DNA of 64,000 nucleotides. Origin: an uncultured Ilumatobacter sp. (lineage in GTDB: Bacteria > Actinomycetota > Acidimicrobiia > Acidimicrobiales > Ilumatobacteraceae). The stretch is from NCBI GenBank assembly GCA_938091165.1, contig CALKNK010000043.1, positions 42,990-106,989 on the forward strand. The letters are read 5' to 3'. The notes below the pieces were generated by a model. The model was not told where the DNA came from. It did no database searches and was given only the letters and a program-made list of their open reading frames with translations. The position numbers and the translations under genes are program-made. Below, piece after piece: positions 34,649-42,912 of this stretch (positions within the stretch are counted from its first letter, which is position 1; every line of letters begins with the position of its first letter).

Positions 34649-35386
34649 GTGAGAAAGCAAGAAGAAGACAAAGACCTGGTCCTGTCGGCGGCAAAGCGAG
34701 AGACACGGCCCAAAAACCGGATACTTGCGTCTGCTGTTGGCCTGGGCTTAACACTCAGCGTGATAGGGGCGTGCGACACCGGTGACGGCAAGTCACTGCG
34801 TGAACCGACCGGGACCGTTGCCCCTTCGACGGCGCCACCAGTGACTGAGTTGGTGGGCGACGGAGTCGGCACGCTTGCTTCCCTTCCCCTCGACTCACCG
34901 GTCCTCGACAAGATCGAGCCGCTCCCCACACCGTCAAGTCCGTTCAGCTTTGTTGCCCCCTGGACCGACGCTGGCCGCATCGATTCGATCAACACATGCG
35001 ATGGCGCGAACTTGTCACCGGCGGTCAGCTGGACCGCCGTCCCCGAGGGCACTGTTGAGCTCGCTATCGCCTTCGTGGACGAATCGATTGATGACGAACT
35101 GCCTCTTATCCACTGGGTACTCGCCGGACTCAGCCCAGCCGACATTTCGCTCTCTGAGGGATCGGTGCCGCTCGGTGCTATTGAAGGTATAAATTTCTCG
35201 GGCAATGTCGGCTACGACGGACCTTGCCCGCCGCCTGGCGAGCCAGCGCATACCTACCGCCTCACGATCTTTGCCCTCAACCAGCAGACCGAACTTGTCG
35301 ATGGCACGCCAGCTGTCGATCTTCTGAATTTTGTTCGGACCGTTGCGATCGCGTCGACTGACCTGACCGGAACATTTGAACGATGA
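34649..35386 (+). CDS. PEBP (YbhB/YbcL, Raf-kinase-inhibitor-like) lipoprotein
   Basis: The 245-residue product has a basic N-terminus, a hydrophobic signal segment and the lipobox VIGAC, then a Thr/Pro-rich linker. The mature part is a phosphatidylethanolamine-binding-protein domain: TCDGANLSPAVSWTAVPEGT, LIHWVLAGLSP, GYDGPCPPPGEPAHTYRLTI. These form the anion-binding pocket. Bacterial members are of unclear function and are often exported. GTG start at 34649; TACGAT about 8 bases upstream may be its promoter. It is divergent from mca. A hairpin just after the stop may end transcription. Confidence 0.88.
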   Translation: MRKQEEDKDLVLSAAKRETRPKNRILASAVGLGLTLSVIGACDTGDGKSLREPTGTVAPSTAPPVTELVGDGVGTLASLPLDSPVLDKIEPLPTPSSPFSFVAPWTDAGRIDSINTCDGANLSPAVSWTAVPEGTVELAIAFVDESIDDELPLIHWVLAGLSPADISLSEGSVPLGAIEGINFSGNVGYDGPCPPPGEPAHTYRLTIFALNQQTELVDGTPAVDLLNFVRTVAIASTDLTGTFER

Positions 35387-35399
35387 CCGCCCTCAACAC

Positions 35400-35423
35400 A
35401 TCGGTTCCGGCGAGTTAACCGAT
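35400..35423 (+). terminator. Hairpin terminator after the PEBP lipoprotein gene
   Basis: ATCGGTT and AACCGAT form a perfect 7-base stem around a 10-base loop, 14 bases after the stop codon, followed by a short TTGCTCC. It is plausible as a terminator although it lacks a strong T run. Confidence 0.45.
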
Positions 35424-35920
35424 TTGCTCCTGAGCGCCACCGACGAATAACTCGGTACCGACGAATCGGTTGTCACTCCGACCTAGCCCGGGCGTCGTTT
35501 AGACCGTCAATCGTGTTGCTCTGCGAGCGCTCGGGGCCACGCACCTGGATGAGAAGGACCGAAGCTCATCAGCGCACGTATTGCTGCGTTCATTGCTCCA
35601 TCATGTTCGACAACATCTGCCCACGTCATGCGGGTATGGCACCTGGAAGGGGACCTCGACCACGCCATAAGTCGATGAGTCCAGGTGTTCATCATGCTTG
35701 CTCGTGCGCCTACCGTGCAAGGCGGGTCGAACGAATCAGCGGTGTGAATAGTTAAATCATCTGCCTGCTGTCAGCGAGGACTTCGTGCAGGACCTCTACT
35801 CAGCACTATGCGCCCTAACAAGGGATAGCCCCCGGCTCGACGGTGGCCCGAAGAACCGCAGGGCTGAGCTCGTTTTTCCGTTGCTGCCGACCGCTAACGG
35901 TAGATCGGTAGCCTGGAGCC
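35424..35920. other. Long intergenic stretch without a supported gene
   Basis: Several short frames exist on both strands, none with family features. A reverse frame at 35507-35695 has some protein-like character but no support. A 10-base direct repeat ACCGACGAAT occurs at 35439-35448 and 35457-35466. The end contains TAGCCT at 35909-35914, 6 bases before the rhomboid GTG. Confidence 0.45.
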
Positions 35921-36892
35921 GTGCCGCTTCCACCACCACCGCCCGGCTCCGGATCTCCCGGGATACCGCAACCGGGAGGTTCACCGTTCTCAACTCCGAT
36001 GGGAGCACCTACGACATCGACAGCGTGCTACCGGCACCCCGACACCGCAACCGGTCGACACTGCACTCGGTGCGGCAAGCCAGCGTGCAACCAGTGCCTC
36101 ACCACCGCAGCGGTTGGCAGCCACTGCCCTGACTGTGCGAAGGCTGCGCAGCCCGACTTAAGAACACGGGCGAAGTTCTGGTCAGCTGGCCAACCCAACC
36201 TCATCACGATGTTGCTCATCACAATGAACGTTGCCGTGTTTGTCGGCGTGCTTGTCTGGACACGCGGAAGCGGAGCACTAACAGGATCAATTACCGAGGC
36301 CCACGTAAACCTCGGCCTCAGCAAGGATGTGCTGGCTCGGCCGCTTCTGTGGAACCCCGGGAGCGGTGACCCCATCGTGACCGAGCCCGGCGGCTGGTAT
36401 CGCCTCGTCACGTCAGGCTTCATGCACTTCGGGGTCATCCACATCGCTTTAAACATGTACTTCCTGTACGTGCTTGGCCCCTTGTTAGAGCCATCGCTTG
36501 GACGGGCCCGCTTCCTACTGCTCTACATGGCATCACTCCTCGGCGGCTCCCTCGGCGTGATCGTGTTCGATCAAGGGGCGCTGACGGCCGGCGCGTCGGG
36601 GGCAGTCTTCGGCCTCATGTCTGCCGCGGCAGTGGGGCTTTGGCGGCGCGGGATCAACCCGTTCTCGACGAGCATCGGGACCACCTTGATCCTCAACTTG
36701 TTCCTCACCTTTTTCGTTGGCGGCATCTCAATAGGCGGCCACCTTGGTGGTGCCATCGCCGGCGCTGTGTGCGCGATCGTCATGCTGGCACCAGGCCACA
36801 AGCCAATGCAGGCCTGGGCCACCTATGCAGCTCCGGTAGCAGTTGGAATCATCTGTATTGTGCTCTCGGTCATAACTGTCAACGCAGCCTGA
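35921..36892 (+). CDS. Rhomboid-family intramembrane serine protease with N-terminal zinc-binding B-box
   Basis: The 323-residue protein opens with a proline-rich tail and a B-box-type zinc finger (Cys 36, His 39, Cys 48, 51, 56, 59, His 68, Cys 69, 72), then six or seven membrane helices. The rhomboid features are complete: SGFMHFGVIHIALNMYFLYV, the catalytic Ser in LTAGASGAVFGLM and the catalytic His in GGHLGGAIAG. Rhomboids cleave membrane proteins inside the bilayer. The zinc finger is found on many actinobacterial rhomboids and may bind a cytoplasmic partner. GTG start with TAGCCT 6 bases upstream. Confidence 0.93.
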   Translation: MPLPPPPPGSGSPGIPQPGGSPFSTPMGAPTTSTACYRHPDTATGRHCTRCGKPACNQCLTTAAVGSHCPDCAKAAQPDLRTRAKFWSAGQPNLITMLLITMNVAVFVGVLVWTRGSGALTGSITEAHVNLGLSKDVLARPLLWNPGSGDPIVTEPGGWYRLVTSGFMHFGVIHIALNMYFLYVLGPLLEPSLGRARFLLLYMASLLGGSLGVIVFDQGALTAGASGAVFGLMSAAAVGLWRRGINPFSTSIGTTLILNLFLTFFVGGISIGGHLGGAIAGAVCAIVMLAPGHKPMQAWATYAAPVAVGIICIVLSVITVNAA

Positions 36893-36960
36893 TCTCTTTG
36901 TAGCCACCGGCGGTAGCTGGACGTTTGCGAACACGCGGCGACGTAAGTCCGATCCGGCCG

Positions 36961-36966
36961 TACTAT
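36961..36966 (+). promoter_or_regulatory. Putative -10 element for the glycerol-3-phosphate-dehydrogenase-like gene
   Basis: TACTAT lies 6 bases before the ATG at 36973. It also helps choose this start over the upstream in-frame codon at 36925. Confidence 0.45.
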
Positions 36967-36972
36967 GTCAAA

Positions 36973-38643
36973 ATGTCACTGCGCTCGACTCACATCGACC
37001 GGATGCGAAACGGCAGCTTCGACACCTTGATCATCGGTGGCGGCATCAACGGTGCGGTCACGGCCGCATCGCTCGCCGGTCGGGGGGCAAACGTTGCACT
37101 CGTCGACCGAGGCGATTTCGCCAGCTTCACTAGCCAAGCTTCGTCCAATCTCGTTTGGGGTGGATTCAAGTATTTGGAGAACTACGAGCTGTGGCTCGTG
37201 TTCAAGCTGTGCCGTTCACGCAACCGACTGATGAGGGCGTACCGCGACAACATCAAACAGATCGGGTTCTACGCAGCACTAGACGAAAAGGGTCCGTATA
37301 AGCCCTGGTTCGCTGCATTCGGAGCGCTCGGCTACTGGATCATTGGACTGTTCGGCACCAATCGCCCACGATTGCTAAGCCGAGATGACATCGAAAGCGA
37401 AGAACCGGCGATCAATACCAAAAATGTCGCCGGCGGCATCGACTACTACGACGGGATCCTGGTCGACAACGACGCTCGCTTCGTTTTCAACTTCGTCCGC
37501 TCTGCAATCGAGGCAGGGGCAACGGCAGCCAACTACGTCGAGATGGTGTCTGCAACGCGATCAGACAACAAATGGACGGCAACACTGCGCTGTGTCGACA
37601 CCGGCGAAGAGTTCACAACGACGGCAAGCACGATCGTCAATGCTGCCGGGCCGTTTGTTGACAAAACGAATCAGCAATGGGGGCTCACGACCGAGCACCG
37701 CATCGTCTATTCAAAGGGTATCCATCTCGTCGTTCCGCGTCTGACGACGAACAATCACCACAAAGTACTGGCGTTTTACGACGACACCGAGCGGCTCTTC
37801 TACGTGATTCCGATGGGTCGCCGGTCGGTCATCGGCACCACCGATACACGCGTTGACACGCCGTACACCGCAGTTGACGATGCCGACATCGATTTCTTAC
37901 TTGACCAGATCAATGCTCGTATGGATCTCCCGACGCCACTCAACCGGCACGACATCATCGCCGAGCGGTCTGGTGTACGTCCTCTTGTCGTCAATGCCGG
38001 GAAAGGCGACCAGAAGAACGTCGACTGGACCAAGCTCAGTCGCAAACATGCCGTTGAGGTGGATCGCAGCGAGCGAGTTGTCACTATTTTCGGTGGCAAG
38101 CTCACTGACTGCCTCAACGTTGGTGAGGAAGTCGCCGCCAAGATTGAGTCGCTTGGTGTTCCTCTCGAACGCGACCTCCACAACTGGTACGGCGAGCCTG
38201 CCAAAGCGACCCGCAAGGAATTCTTTCGACAGGCCCGGCTGATGCGTCTCGACGACCTACGCGAGAAGCCCGAGACCGAGCCGCTGAGCGAACGGCTGTG
38301 GCGCCGATATGGTCGCCGGGCGTTTGCCATGCTTGAAGAAATCCGTAACGACCCACGCATGGCAGAGGACATCATGGGTTCGGCTGACTATCTCCGGGCC
38401 GAGCTGTACTCTGCCGCCGAGTCCGAGATGGTCACCCGCCTCGAAGACTTTATGCGTCGGCGTTCCAAGATTGAGTTGGTGGTCCATGACGACGACACCA
38501 ACACCTCTGCAGGGCTCCGTGAGGTCGCCGAAATTCTGTTTGGCGAAGACGCCGATCATCGCTTGGCCGAATACTTCGGCGGAGCCGACCTGGTGCCGAC
38601 TGCTGTTCGCAACGGCCCGACCCCTTCTGACGTCCTCGCCTGA
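36973..38643 (+). CDS. FAD-dependent glycerol-3-phosphate dehydrogenase-like oxidoreductase
   Basis: The 556-residue protein has a FAD-binding Rossmann motif DTLIIGGGINGAVTAASLAG, the GlpD-type FASFTSQASSNLVWGGFKYL, the middle domain IGTTDTRVDTPYTAVDDADI, ERSGVRPLV, the FAD contact TIFGGKLTDCLNVGEEVAAK and a C-terminal helical domain. This is the layout of membrane-associated aerobic glycerol-3-phosphate dehydrogenases, which feed electrons into the quinone pool. The N-terminal signature deviates from classical GlpD (NLVWGGFKYL in place of KLIHGGLRYL), so it may be a divergent branch with a related substrate. The next gene follows after nine bases. Confidence 0.8.
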   Translation: MSLRSTHIDRMRNGSFDTLIIGGGINGAVTAASLAGRGANVALVDRGDFASFTSQASSNLVWGGFKYLENYELWLVFKLCRSRNRLMRAYRDNIKQIGFYAALDEKGPYKPWFAAFGALGYWIIGLFGTNRPRLLSRDDIESEEPAINTKNVAGGIDYYDGILVDNDARFVFNFVRSAIEAGATAANYVEMVSATRSDNKWTATLRCVDTGEEFTTTASTIVNAAGPFVDKTNQQWGLTTEHRIVYSKGIHLVVPRLTTNNHHKVLAFYDDTERLFYVIPMGRRSVIGTTDTRVDTPYTAVDDADIDFLLDQINARMDLPTPLNRHDIIAERSGVRPLVVNAGKGDQKNVDWTKLSRKHAVEVDRSERVVTIFGGKLTDCLNVGEEVAAKIESLGVPLERDLHNWYGEPAKATRKEFFRQARLMRLDDLREKPETEPLSERLWRRYGRRAFAMLEEIRNDPRMAEDIMGSADYLRAELYSAAESEMVTRLEDFMRRRSKIELVVHDDDTNTSAGLREVAEILFGEDADHRLAEYFGGADLVPTAVRNGPTPSDVLA

Positions 38644-38652
38644 GCCTGCACA

Positions 38653-39432
38653 ATGATGAGGTGGCTACGACGGCTGTTCGGCACTCCACCTCTGCAGTTC
38701 GATGAATCGTGGCGGCCCGAACTCGTCTCAGGTTTTCAACACTGGTCACTTCTGAGCGAGGCTGAACTCGATCGCATGGAAATGCTCGTCACGCGCTTCA
38801 TGGCCACGATCGACTGGGAGGCAGCTAACGGATTCGAACTGACCGATCAAATCAAGGTGTTAATTGCTGCCCAAGCTTCGATGCTCCTGCTCGGCCTTGA
38901 CCTCGACGGCTACGACGATGTGACCTCAGTCATCGTCCATCCGGCAAATGTGCGGCTGCGTGGAAACCGGCCGATCGGGGGCGGCACTTTTTCGTCGACA
39001 CCGACCATCATCTCAGGCCAAGCTCACTACCAGGGCCCGGTGCTACTGTCGTGGGCCGCTGCACGGCGCGGTGCTCGGTTCCCGGAGCACGGCCACAACG
39101 TGGTGTACCACGAGTTCGCACATCGTCTCGACATGCTCGACGGTGTCACCGACGGTACGCCGCCGCTCGAAGATAAGGCTGCCATCGCGCGCTGGAGCGC
39201 TATTTGCACGTCAGCATACGACGAAGTTCGCGCACAGGGCTCACCGGTGTTGCGACCGTACGCGGGAACGAATCCTGCGGAGTTCTTCGCTGTCGCGACT
39301 GAGGTGTTCTTCAACCAACCGCACGAACTGTGCGAGCACGAACCTGCGCTGTACGAAGAGTTGCGGTCGTTCTACGGACAGGACCCTGCGTCCCGTGTCG
39401 CTCGGCCGCATCGCCATCATCAGCACAGTTGA
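38653..39432 (+). CDS. MtfA-like zinc metallopeptidase
   Basis: The 259-residue protein carries HEFAHRLDMLDG (HExxH zinc site, about residue 155) and the third ligand in AEFFAVATEVFF, plus LSWAAARRGARFPEHGHNVV before the site. These are the features of MtfA, which in Escherichia coli binds the repressor Mlc and affects glucose uptake; as a family they are soluble gluzincin-type peptidases. The substrate in an actinobacterium is unknown. It follows the glycerol-3-phosphate-dehydrogenase-like gene after nine bases and is probably in the same transcript. Confidence 0.88.
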   Translation: MMRWLRRLFGTPPLQFDESWRPELVSGFQHWSLLSEAELDRMEMLVTRFMATIDWEAANGFELTDQIKVLIAAQASMLLLGLDLDGYDDVTSVIVHPANVRLRGNRPIGGGTFSSTPTIISGQAHYQGPVLLSWAAARRGARFPEHGHNVVYHEFAHRLDMLDGVTDGTPPLEDKAAIARWSAICTSAYDEVRAQGSPVLRPYAGTNPAEFFAVATEVFFNQPHELCEHEPALYEELRSFYGQDPASRVARPHRHHQHS

Positions 39433-39495
39433 GTCACACGTCTCACCCGCCGACTCACCTGTCCCGCCTATGGCCCCGGACAAAGAGGACCGGTG

Positions 39496-39501
39496 TAGCG
39501 T
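39496..39501 (+). promoter_or_regulatory. Putative -10 element for betB
   Basis: TAGCGT lies 9 bases before the ATG at 39511. The intervening GGGAGA could also act as a weak ribosome site, so this start may be used both ways. Confidence 0.4.
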
Positions 39502-39510
39502 CGGGAGACG

Positions 39511-40998
39511 ATGAACGAGTACTCCAACGCCTCCACCACGCTTCCTACGCAGCAGTTGTACATCGGCGGTAAGTACGTCGACGCGACGTCCGGTGAAACC
39601 TTTGAGACCGTCAACCCCGCCACGAACCAGGTGATCTGCGAAGTCCAGCAGGCGAGCCAAGGTGACGTCGACGCTGCCGTGACGGCCGCGCAGGCCGGTT
39701 TCGCTATTTGGTCGGTAATGCCAGCACTGGAGCGCACACGCATCATGCTCAAGGCGGTCGAGATCCTCCGGGAACGCAACGACGAAATCGCACATCTCGA
39801 GACGCTCGATTCGGGCAAGCCGTTGTCGGAAACGACGACGGTCGACGTCGTTTCCGGCGCAGACCAGATCGAGTACTACGCAGGCCTCATATCGATGTTG
39901 CATGGGCAACACTTCGATTTTCCTCCCAGCGGCTTCGCGTCGGTCAAGCGCGAACCGCTCGGCATCTGTGCCGGGATCGGCGCATGGAATTACCCCGTGC
40001 AAATTGCGATGTGGAAATCGGCACCCGCTCTTGCGTGTGGTAACTCCTTCATCTTTAAGCCCGCCGAGTTGACGCCGTTGACAGCGCTCAAGCTCGCCGA
40101 AATCTACACCGCAGCCGGGTTGCCCGACGGCGTGTTCAACGTGGTCCAAGGCGATTACCGCGTCGGTCAAATGCTGTCCCGCCATGAGTCCATTTCAAAA
40201 ATTTCATTGACTGGCGAGGTCGGCACCGGCAAGAAAGTGATGGCAGATGCCGCCACCACCTTGAAGGGCGTCACGCTGGAACTCGGGGGCAAAAGCCCGA
40301 TCATCGTGTTCGACGACGCTGACATTGACAACGCCGTTAACGCAACGCTTGTGGCCAACTTTTACTCAGCTGGCGAGGTCTGCTCCAACGGCACACGGGT
40401 GTTCGTGCAGCGGGGCCTCTACGACGCCTTCGTGGCCAAGCTCGGTCCTCGCACCCGCGCGTTGAAGATCGGAGACCCATTCGATCCCGATGTGATGGTT
40501 GGTCCGCTAATCAGCCGCGAGCACCACAGCAAGGTGATGGGTTACATGGACGCTGCGTTGGCGAGCTCGGCGCGCCACATTTGCGGCGGTGCGGTACCCG
40601 ACGATGCCGTGCTTGCTCACGGAAACTATGTGACGCCAGCGATCTTTGCGGACTGCGACGATGACATGTCGTTCGTCAAAGAGGAGGTTTTCGGGCCCCT
40701 GATGTCGGTGCTCTCGTTCGATGACGAGGATGAAGTACTGCGTCGCGCGAACGACACCAACTACGGCCTGTCAGGGGCGGTGTTCACGCGCGACTTTGCT
40801 CGAGCTCATCGCGTCGCCAATGCCATTGAGGCCGGCAACGTCTGGATCAACAGCTATAACGACCTCCCGCCATCAATTCCCTTCGGCGGCTACAAGCAGT
40901 CTGGTTACGGTCGCGAGAATGGCCTAGTGACGTTGGATCACTTCACCCAGTGGAAGACGATCTATGCCAACCTCGGTGATTTCGAGGCCTACTACTGA
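39511..40998 (+). CDS. betB: Betaine-aldehyde dehydrogenase
   Basis: This 495-residue NAD(P)-dependent aldehyde dehydrogenase oxidises betaine aldehyde to the osmolyte glycine betaine. It has ICAGIGAWNYPVQIAMWKSA, FKPAELTPLTALKLAEI, the catalytic Glu in TLELGGKSPIIVF and the catalytic Cys in SAGEVCSNGTRVFVQ. The GEVCSNGTRVF context is characteristic of BetB within the superfamily. A choline dehydrogenase or transporter is not seen nearby, so the aldehyde may come from an enzyme encoded elsewhere. Related amino-aldehyde substrates are possible. Confidence 0.88.
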   Translation: MNEYSNASTTLPTQQLYIGGKYVDATSGETFETVNPATNQVICEVQQASQGDVDAAVTAAQAGFAIWSVMPALERTRIMLKAVEILRERNDEIAHLETLDSGKPLSETTTVDVVSGADQIEYYAGLISMLHGQHFDFPPSGFASVKREPLGICAGIGAWNYPVQIAMWKSAPALACGNSFIFKPAELTPLTALKLAEIYTAAGLPDGVFNVVQGDYRVGQMLSRHESISKISLTGEVGTGKKVMADAATTLKGVTLELGGKSPIIVFDDADIDNAVNATLVANFYSAGEVCSNGTRVFVQRGLYDAFVAKLGPRTRALKIGDPFDPDVMVGPLISREHHSKVMGYMDAALASSARHICGGAVPDDAVLAHGNYVTPAIFADCDDDMSFVKEEVFGPLMSVLSFDDEDEVLRRANDTNYGLSGAVFTRDFARAHRVANAIEAGNVWINSYNDLPPSIPFGGYKQSGYGRENGLVTLDHFTQWKTIYANLGDFEAYY

Positions 40999-41080
40999 AG
41001 TACGAGGCACGCCACAGTTGTTGAGCTGGTGTTTTGTGCGTTTGGCAACTCTGTGACAGTGCTCGTGCACAGTGGGTTGC

Positions 41081-41305
41081 ATGAAGAACGTCCGCACGAA
41101 CACCGACATCGCACACCAACTCACTTTGCTGCCCGATCTCACTCCAGCACCGAACGTAAGTGCCCGTTTCCTCTTGAGTCGCGACACTCGCGAGATCGGC
41201 ATGCGTCATGTCGCGGAAATTCGCCACATGTTGGCCGAGCAAAAGGCTGCTCGCGAGTCCGCCAATGTCCTCGTACTGCCCGCTAGCGCGGACCGAGCCG
41301 CCTAA
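41081..41305 (+). CDS. Small hypothetical protein (74 residues)
   Basis: The short product has a helical segment SRDTREIGMRHVAEIRHMLAEQ that recalls small actinobacterial proteins of unknown function with a 'RTREIG...AEARxxL' helix. CACAGT lies 7 bases before the ATG. Competing reverse frames exist at the same place, but they have poor composition. A longer version from 41072 would add three residues. I give moderate confidence that it is expressed. Confidence 0.5.
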   Translation: MKNVRTNTDIAHQLTLLPDLTPAPNVSARFLLSRDTREIGMRHVAEIRHMLAEQKAARESANVLVLPASADRAA

Positions 41306-41347
41306 GCCACTTGAAACGGTGGCCAAGCGGGAGCGAACTGCAAGCAT

Positions 41348-41377
41348 GTCGGGTGTCTTGGTGTAAGACCTGCCGAC
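41348..41377. terminator. Hairpin between convergent genes
   Basis: GTCGG and CCGAC, with an inner GTCTT and AAGAC, form two 5-base stem blocks separated by a small internal loop, with a 5-base apical loop. It lies between the convergent small gene and the LLM gene, where a bidirectional terminator is expected. Confidence 0.4.
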
Positions 41378-41411
41378 TAGAACCCAGGCTGCGCTGAGTC
41401 ACCGGGGTTCC

Positions 41412-42395
41412 TCAGCCAGCACTCGGTGCCAAATCCCGGACGGCCTGCCAATGATCGAGATCCGGGTCAAGCGGCAGAATAGAGAGCGAGCTTGTCGTCA
41501 CACCGTTGCCGAAGTACGACTGAATCTGAGCGCGACATGCCTGAGGCGAACCGTGCACGATCAGTTCATCCACCACTGAGTCCGGAATCTCAGCCAGGGC
41601 TGCTTTGCGATCTCCTGCGTTCCATGCGTCCCACATACCCTGCAACTCTTCGCCACGGCCAAGCCACTTATGGAACGCCGCATAGACCGGAACGTTCAGG
41701 TACGCAGCAATCGCAAACTTCGCCGCAGCTCGCACCACCTCGGTGTTCTCGCTTGGGCAACAGAAGATGCGTGCCACAATCTCGCGATCATCTCCGCCCG
41801 CAGCATCGGTAACGATCGGTACGACCTTGGCGACATCATCTGCAGACAGCCAGTTGATGATTGCCCCATCGCCCTCGCGACCGGCAAGCCGCAACATGCC
41901 TTCGCGCAGCGCGGCTACAAGCACGGGTGGCTTGTGCTCGGGTTGGATGGCCATCCGGAATCCGTTGATCTCGAACGTGTCGTAGCTCTTTTTGATCTTC
42001 TCGCCCTCGAGAGCATCTTTGATGAAGCGGACAACGTCGCGGACTTTCTTGTACGGCTCCTCGAAGGGCACACCGTTCCAGCGCTCGACGATCACATTGC
42101 TCGACGAACCGATCCCGATCGCAAATCGTCCCGGCGCGGCATCGGCGAGCGATGCAACGCTCTGCACGAAACATGCAGGTGAGCGGGTGTAGGCCGGAAC
42201 GATTGCCGTACCGAGCCGCAACCGGGGCTCCCACGCTGCGGCGAGTGCCAGAGGCGTGAACGCGTCAGCCCCGTCTGCCTCCGCAGACCAAATATCGGTG
42301 TAGCCCAGATCGGCAAGCTCATGGAGCTTCTCGGCGTGCGAGTGCAGTGGGCCGGGAAGCGGAACGGACATGCCTGGTCGTTGCGGAAGCGCCAT
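41412..42395 (-). CDS. LLM class flavin oxidoreductase, probably F420-dependent
   Basis: The 327-residue TIM-barrel protein has ELADLGYTDIWSAEADGADA, LRLGTAIVPAYTRSPACFVQ, RFAIGIGSSSNVIVERWNGV and the C-terminal VHGSPQACRAQIQSYFGNGV, all typical of F420-linked LLM enzymes in mycobacteria and relatives. The substrate is unknown. The ATG at 42395 has TAAGGT 6 bases upstream. It is one of three LLM genes in the window, and these are not close copies of each other. Confidence 0.87.
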   Translation of the reverse strand: MALPQRPGMSVPLPGPLHSHAEKLHELADLGYTDIWSAEADGADAFTPLALAAAWEPRLRLGTAIVPAYTRSPACFVQSVASLADAAPGRFAIGIGSSSNVIVERWNGVPFEEPYKKVRDVVRFIKDALEGEKIKKSYDTFEINGFRMAIQPEHKPPVLVAALREGMLRLAGREGDGAIINWLSADDVAKVVPIVTDAAGGDDREIVARIFCCPSENTEVVRAAAKFAIAAYLNVPVYAAFHKWLGRGEELQGMWDAWNAGDRKAALAEIPDSVVDELIVHGSPQACRAQIQSYFGNGVTTSSLSILPLDPDLDHWQAVRDLAPSAG

Positions 42396-42407
42396 CGGGC
42401 GACCTTA

Positions 42408-42900
42408 CGCAGTGCGTCACGCTCAGAGCGAAGGCTCGACCATCATCGACTCGACGGCTTCAGGCCTCCGCGGCGAATAATCACACTTTGACTGACCGCG
42501 GTAAACAACGTGCCGACATCTCCGAAGATGTGCACTAATCCGTAGCCAAAGCTACGTTCCGCTGCATGGACGTAAGCGTCTATCAGCACCAACACTGACG
42601 GCATCATCCGACAACTCAGAAGTCCGTTGTCTACGCCGTTTCCAGCGCCGCTGGTGTCTAGCGCCTAGCCAGCGCCACCCGAAACGAAGCCGCCGGGCAC
42701 AATGGGTCGCGCAGCATCAATGCCGGTGATTACATCAGTTATTCGGGCTCACACAACAGAGACCGCCCGTCGCTCGGCTCGCCGAGTTCCTGCAACTCGG
42801 GGTCACCCGCTATCCGAGGCATCCGAAAGATGGTGACGCAAACAGAGCGATGAGCACCGCAGACATGAGTTGCGAGTTCATCGGCGAGTCGCCAACGGCA
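42408..42900. other. Intergenic region with divergent promoters and no supported gene
   Basis: The roughly 490 bases between the LLM gene and the fatty-acid-CoA ligase contain only short frames without family features. The reverse -10 element TAAGGT (42402-42407) borders it on the left, and TACAGT (42901-42906) on the right. I see no RNA gene or repeat in it. Confidence 0.5.
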
Positions 42901-42906
42901 TACAGT
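42901..42906 (+). promoter_or_regulatory. Putative -10 element that decides the start of the CoA ligase gene
   Basis: TACAGT lies 6 bases before the ATG at 42913. This favours 42913 over an in-frame ATG at 42850, whose extra 21 residues do not look like ligase sequence. Confidence 0.45.
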
Positions 42907-42912
42907 CAACCC

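Noticed and set aside
35507..35695. Reverse frame of 62 codons in the gap before the rhomboid gene
   Set aside because: Some protein-like character, but no family match, weak start and no conserved context; kept as unexplained intergenic DNA.
39241..40185. Reverse open frame of 314 codons over mtfA and betB
   Set aside because: No start context or family features; both plus-strand genes carry intact active sites.
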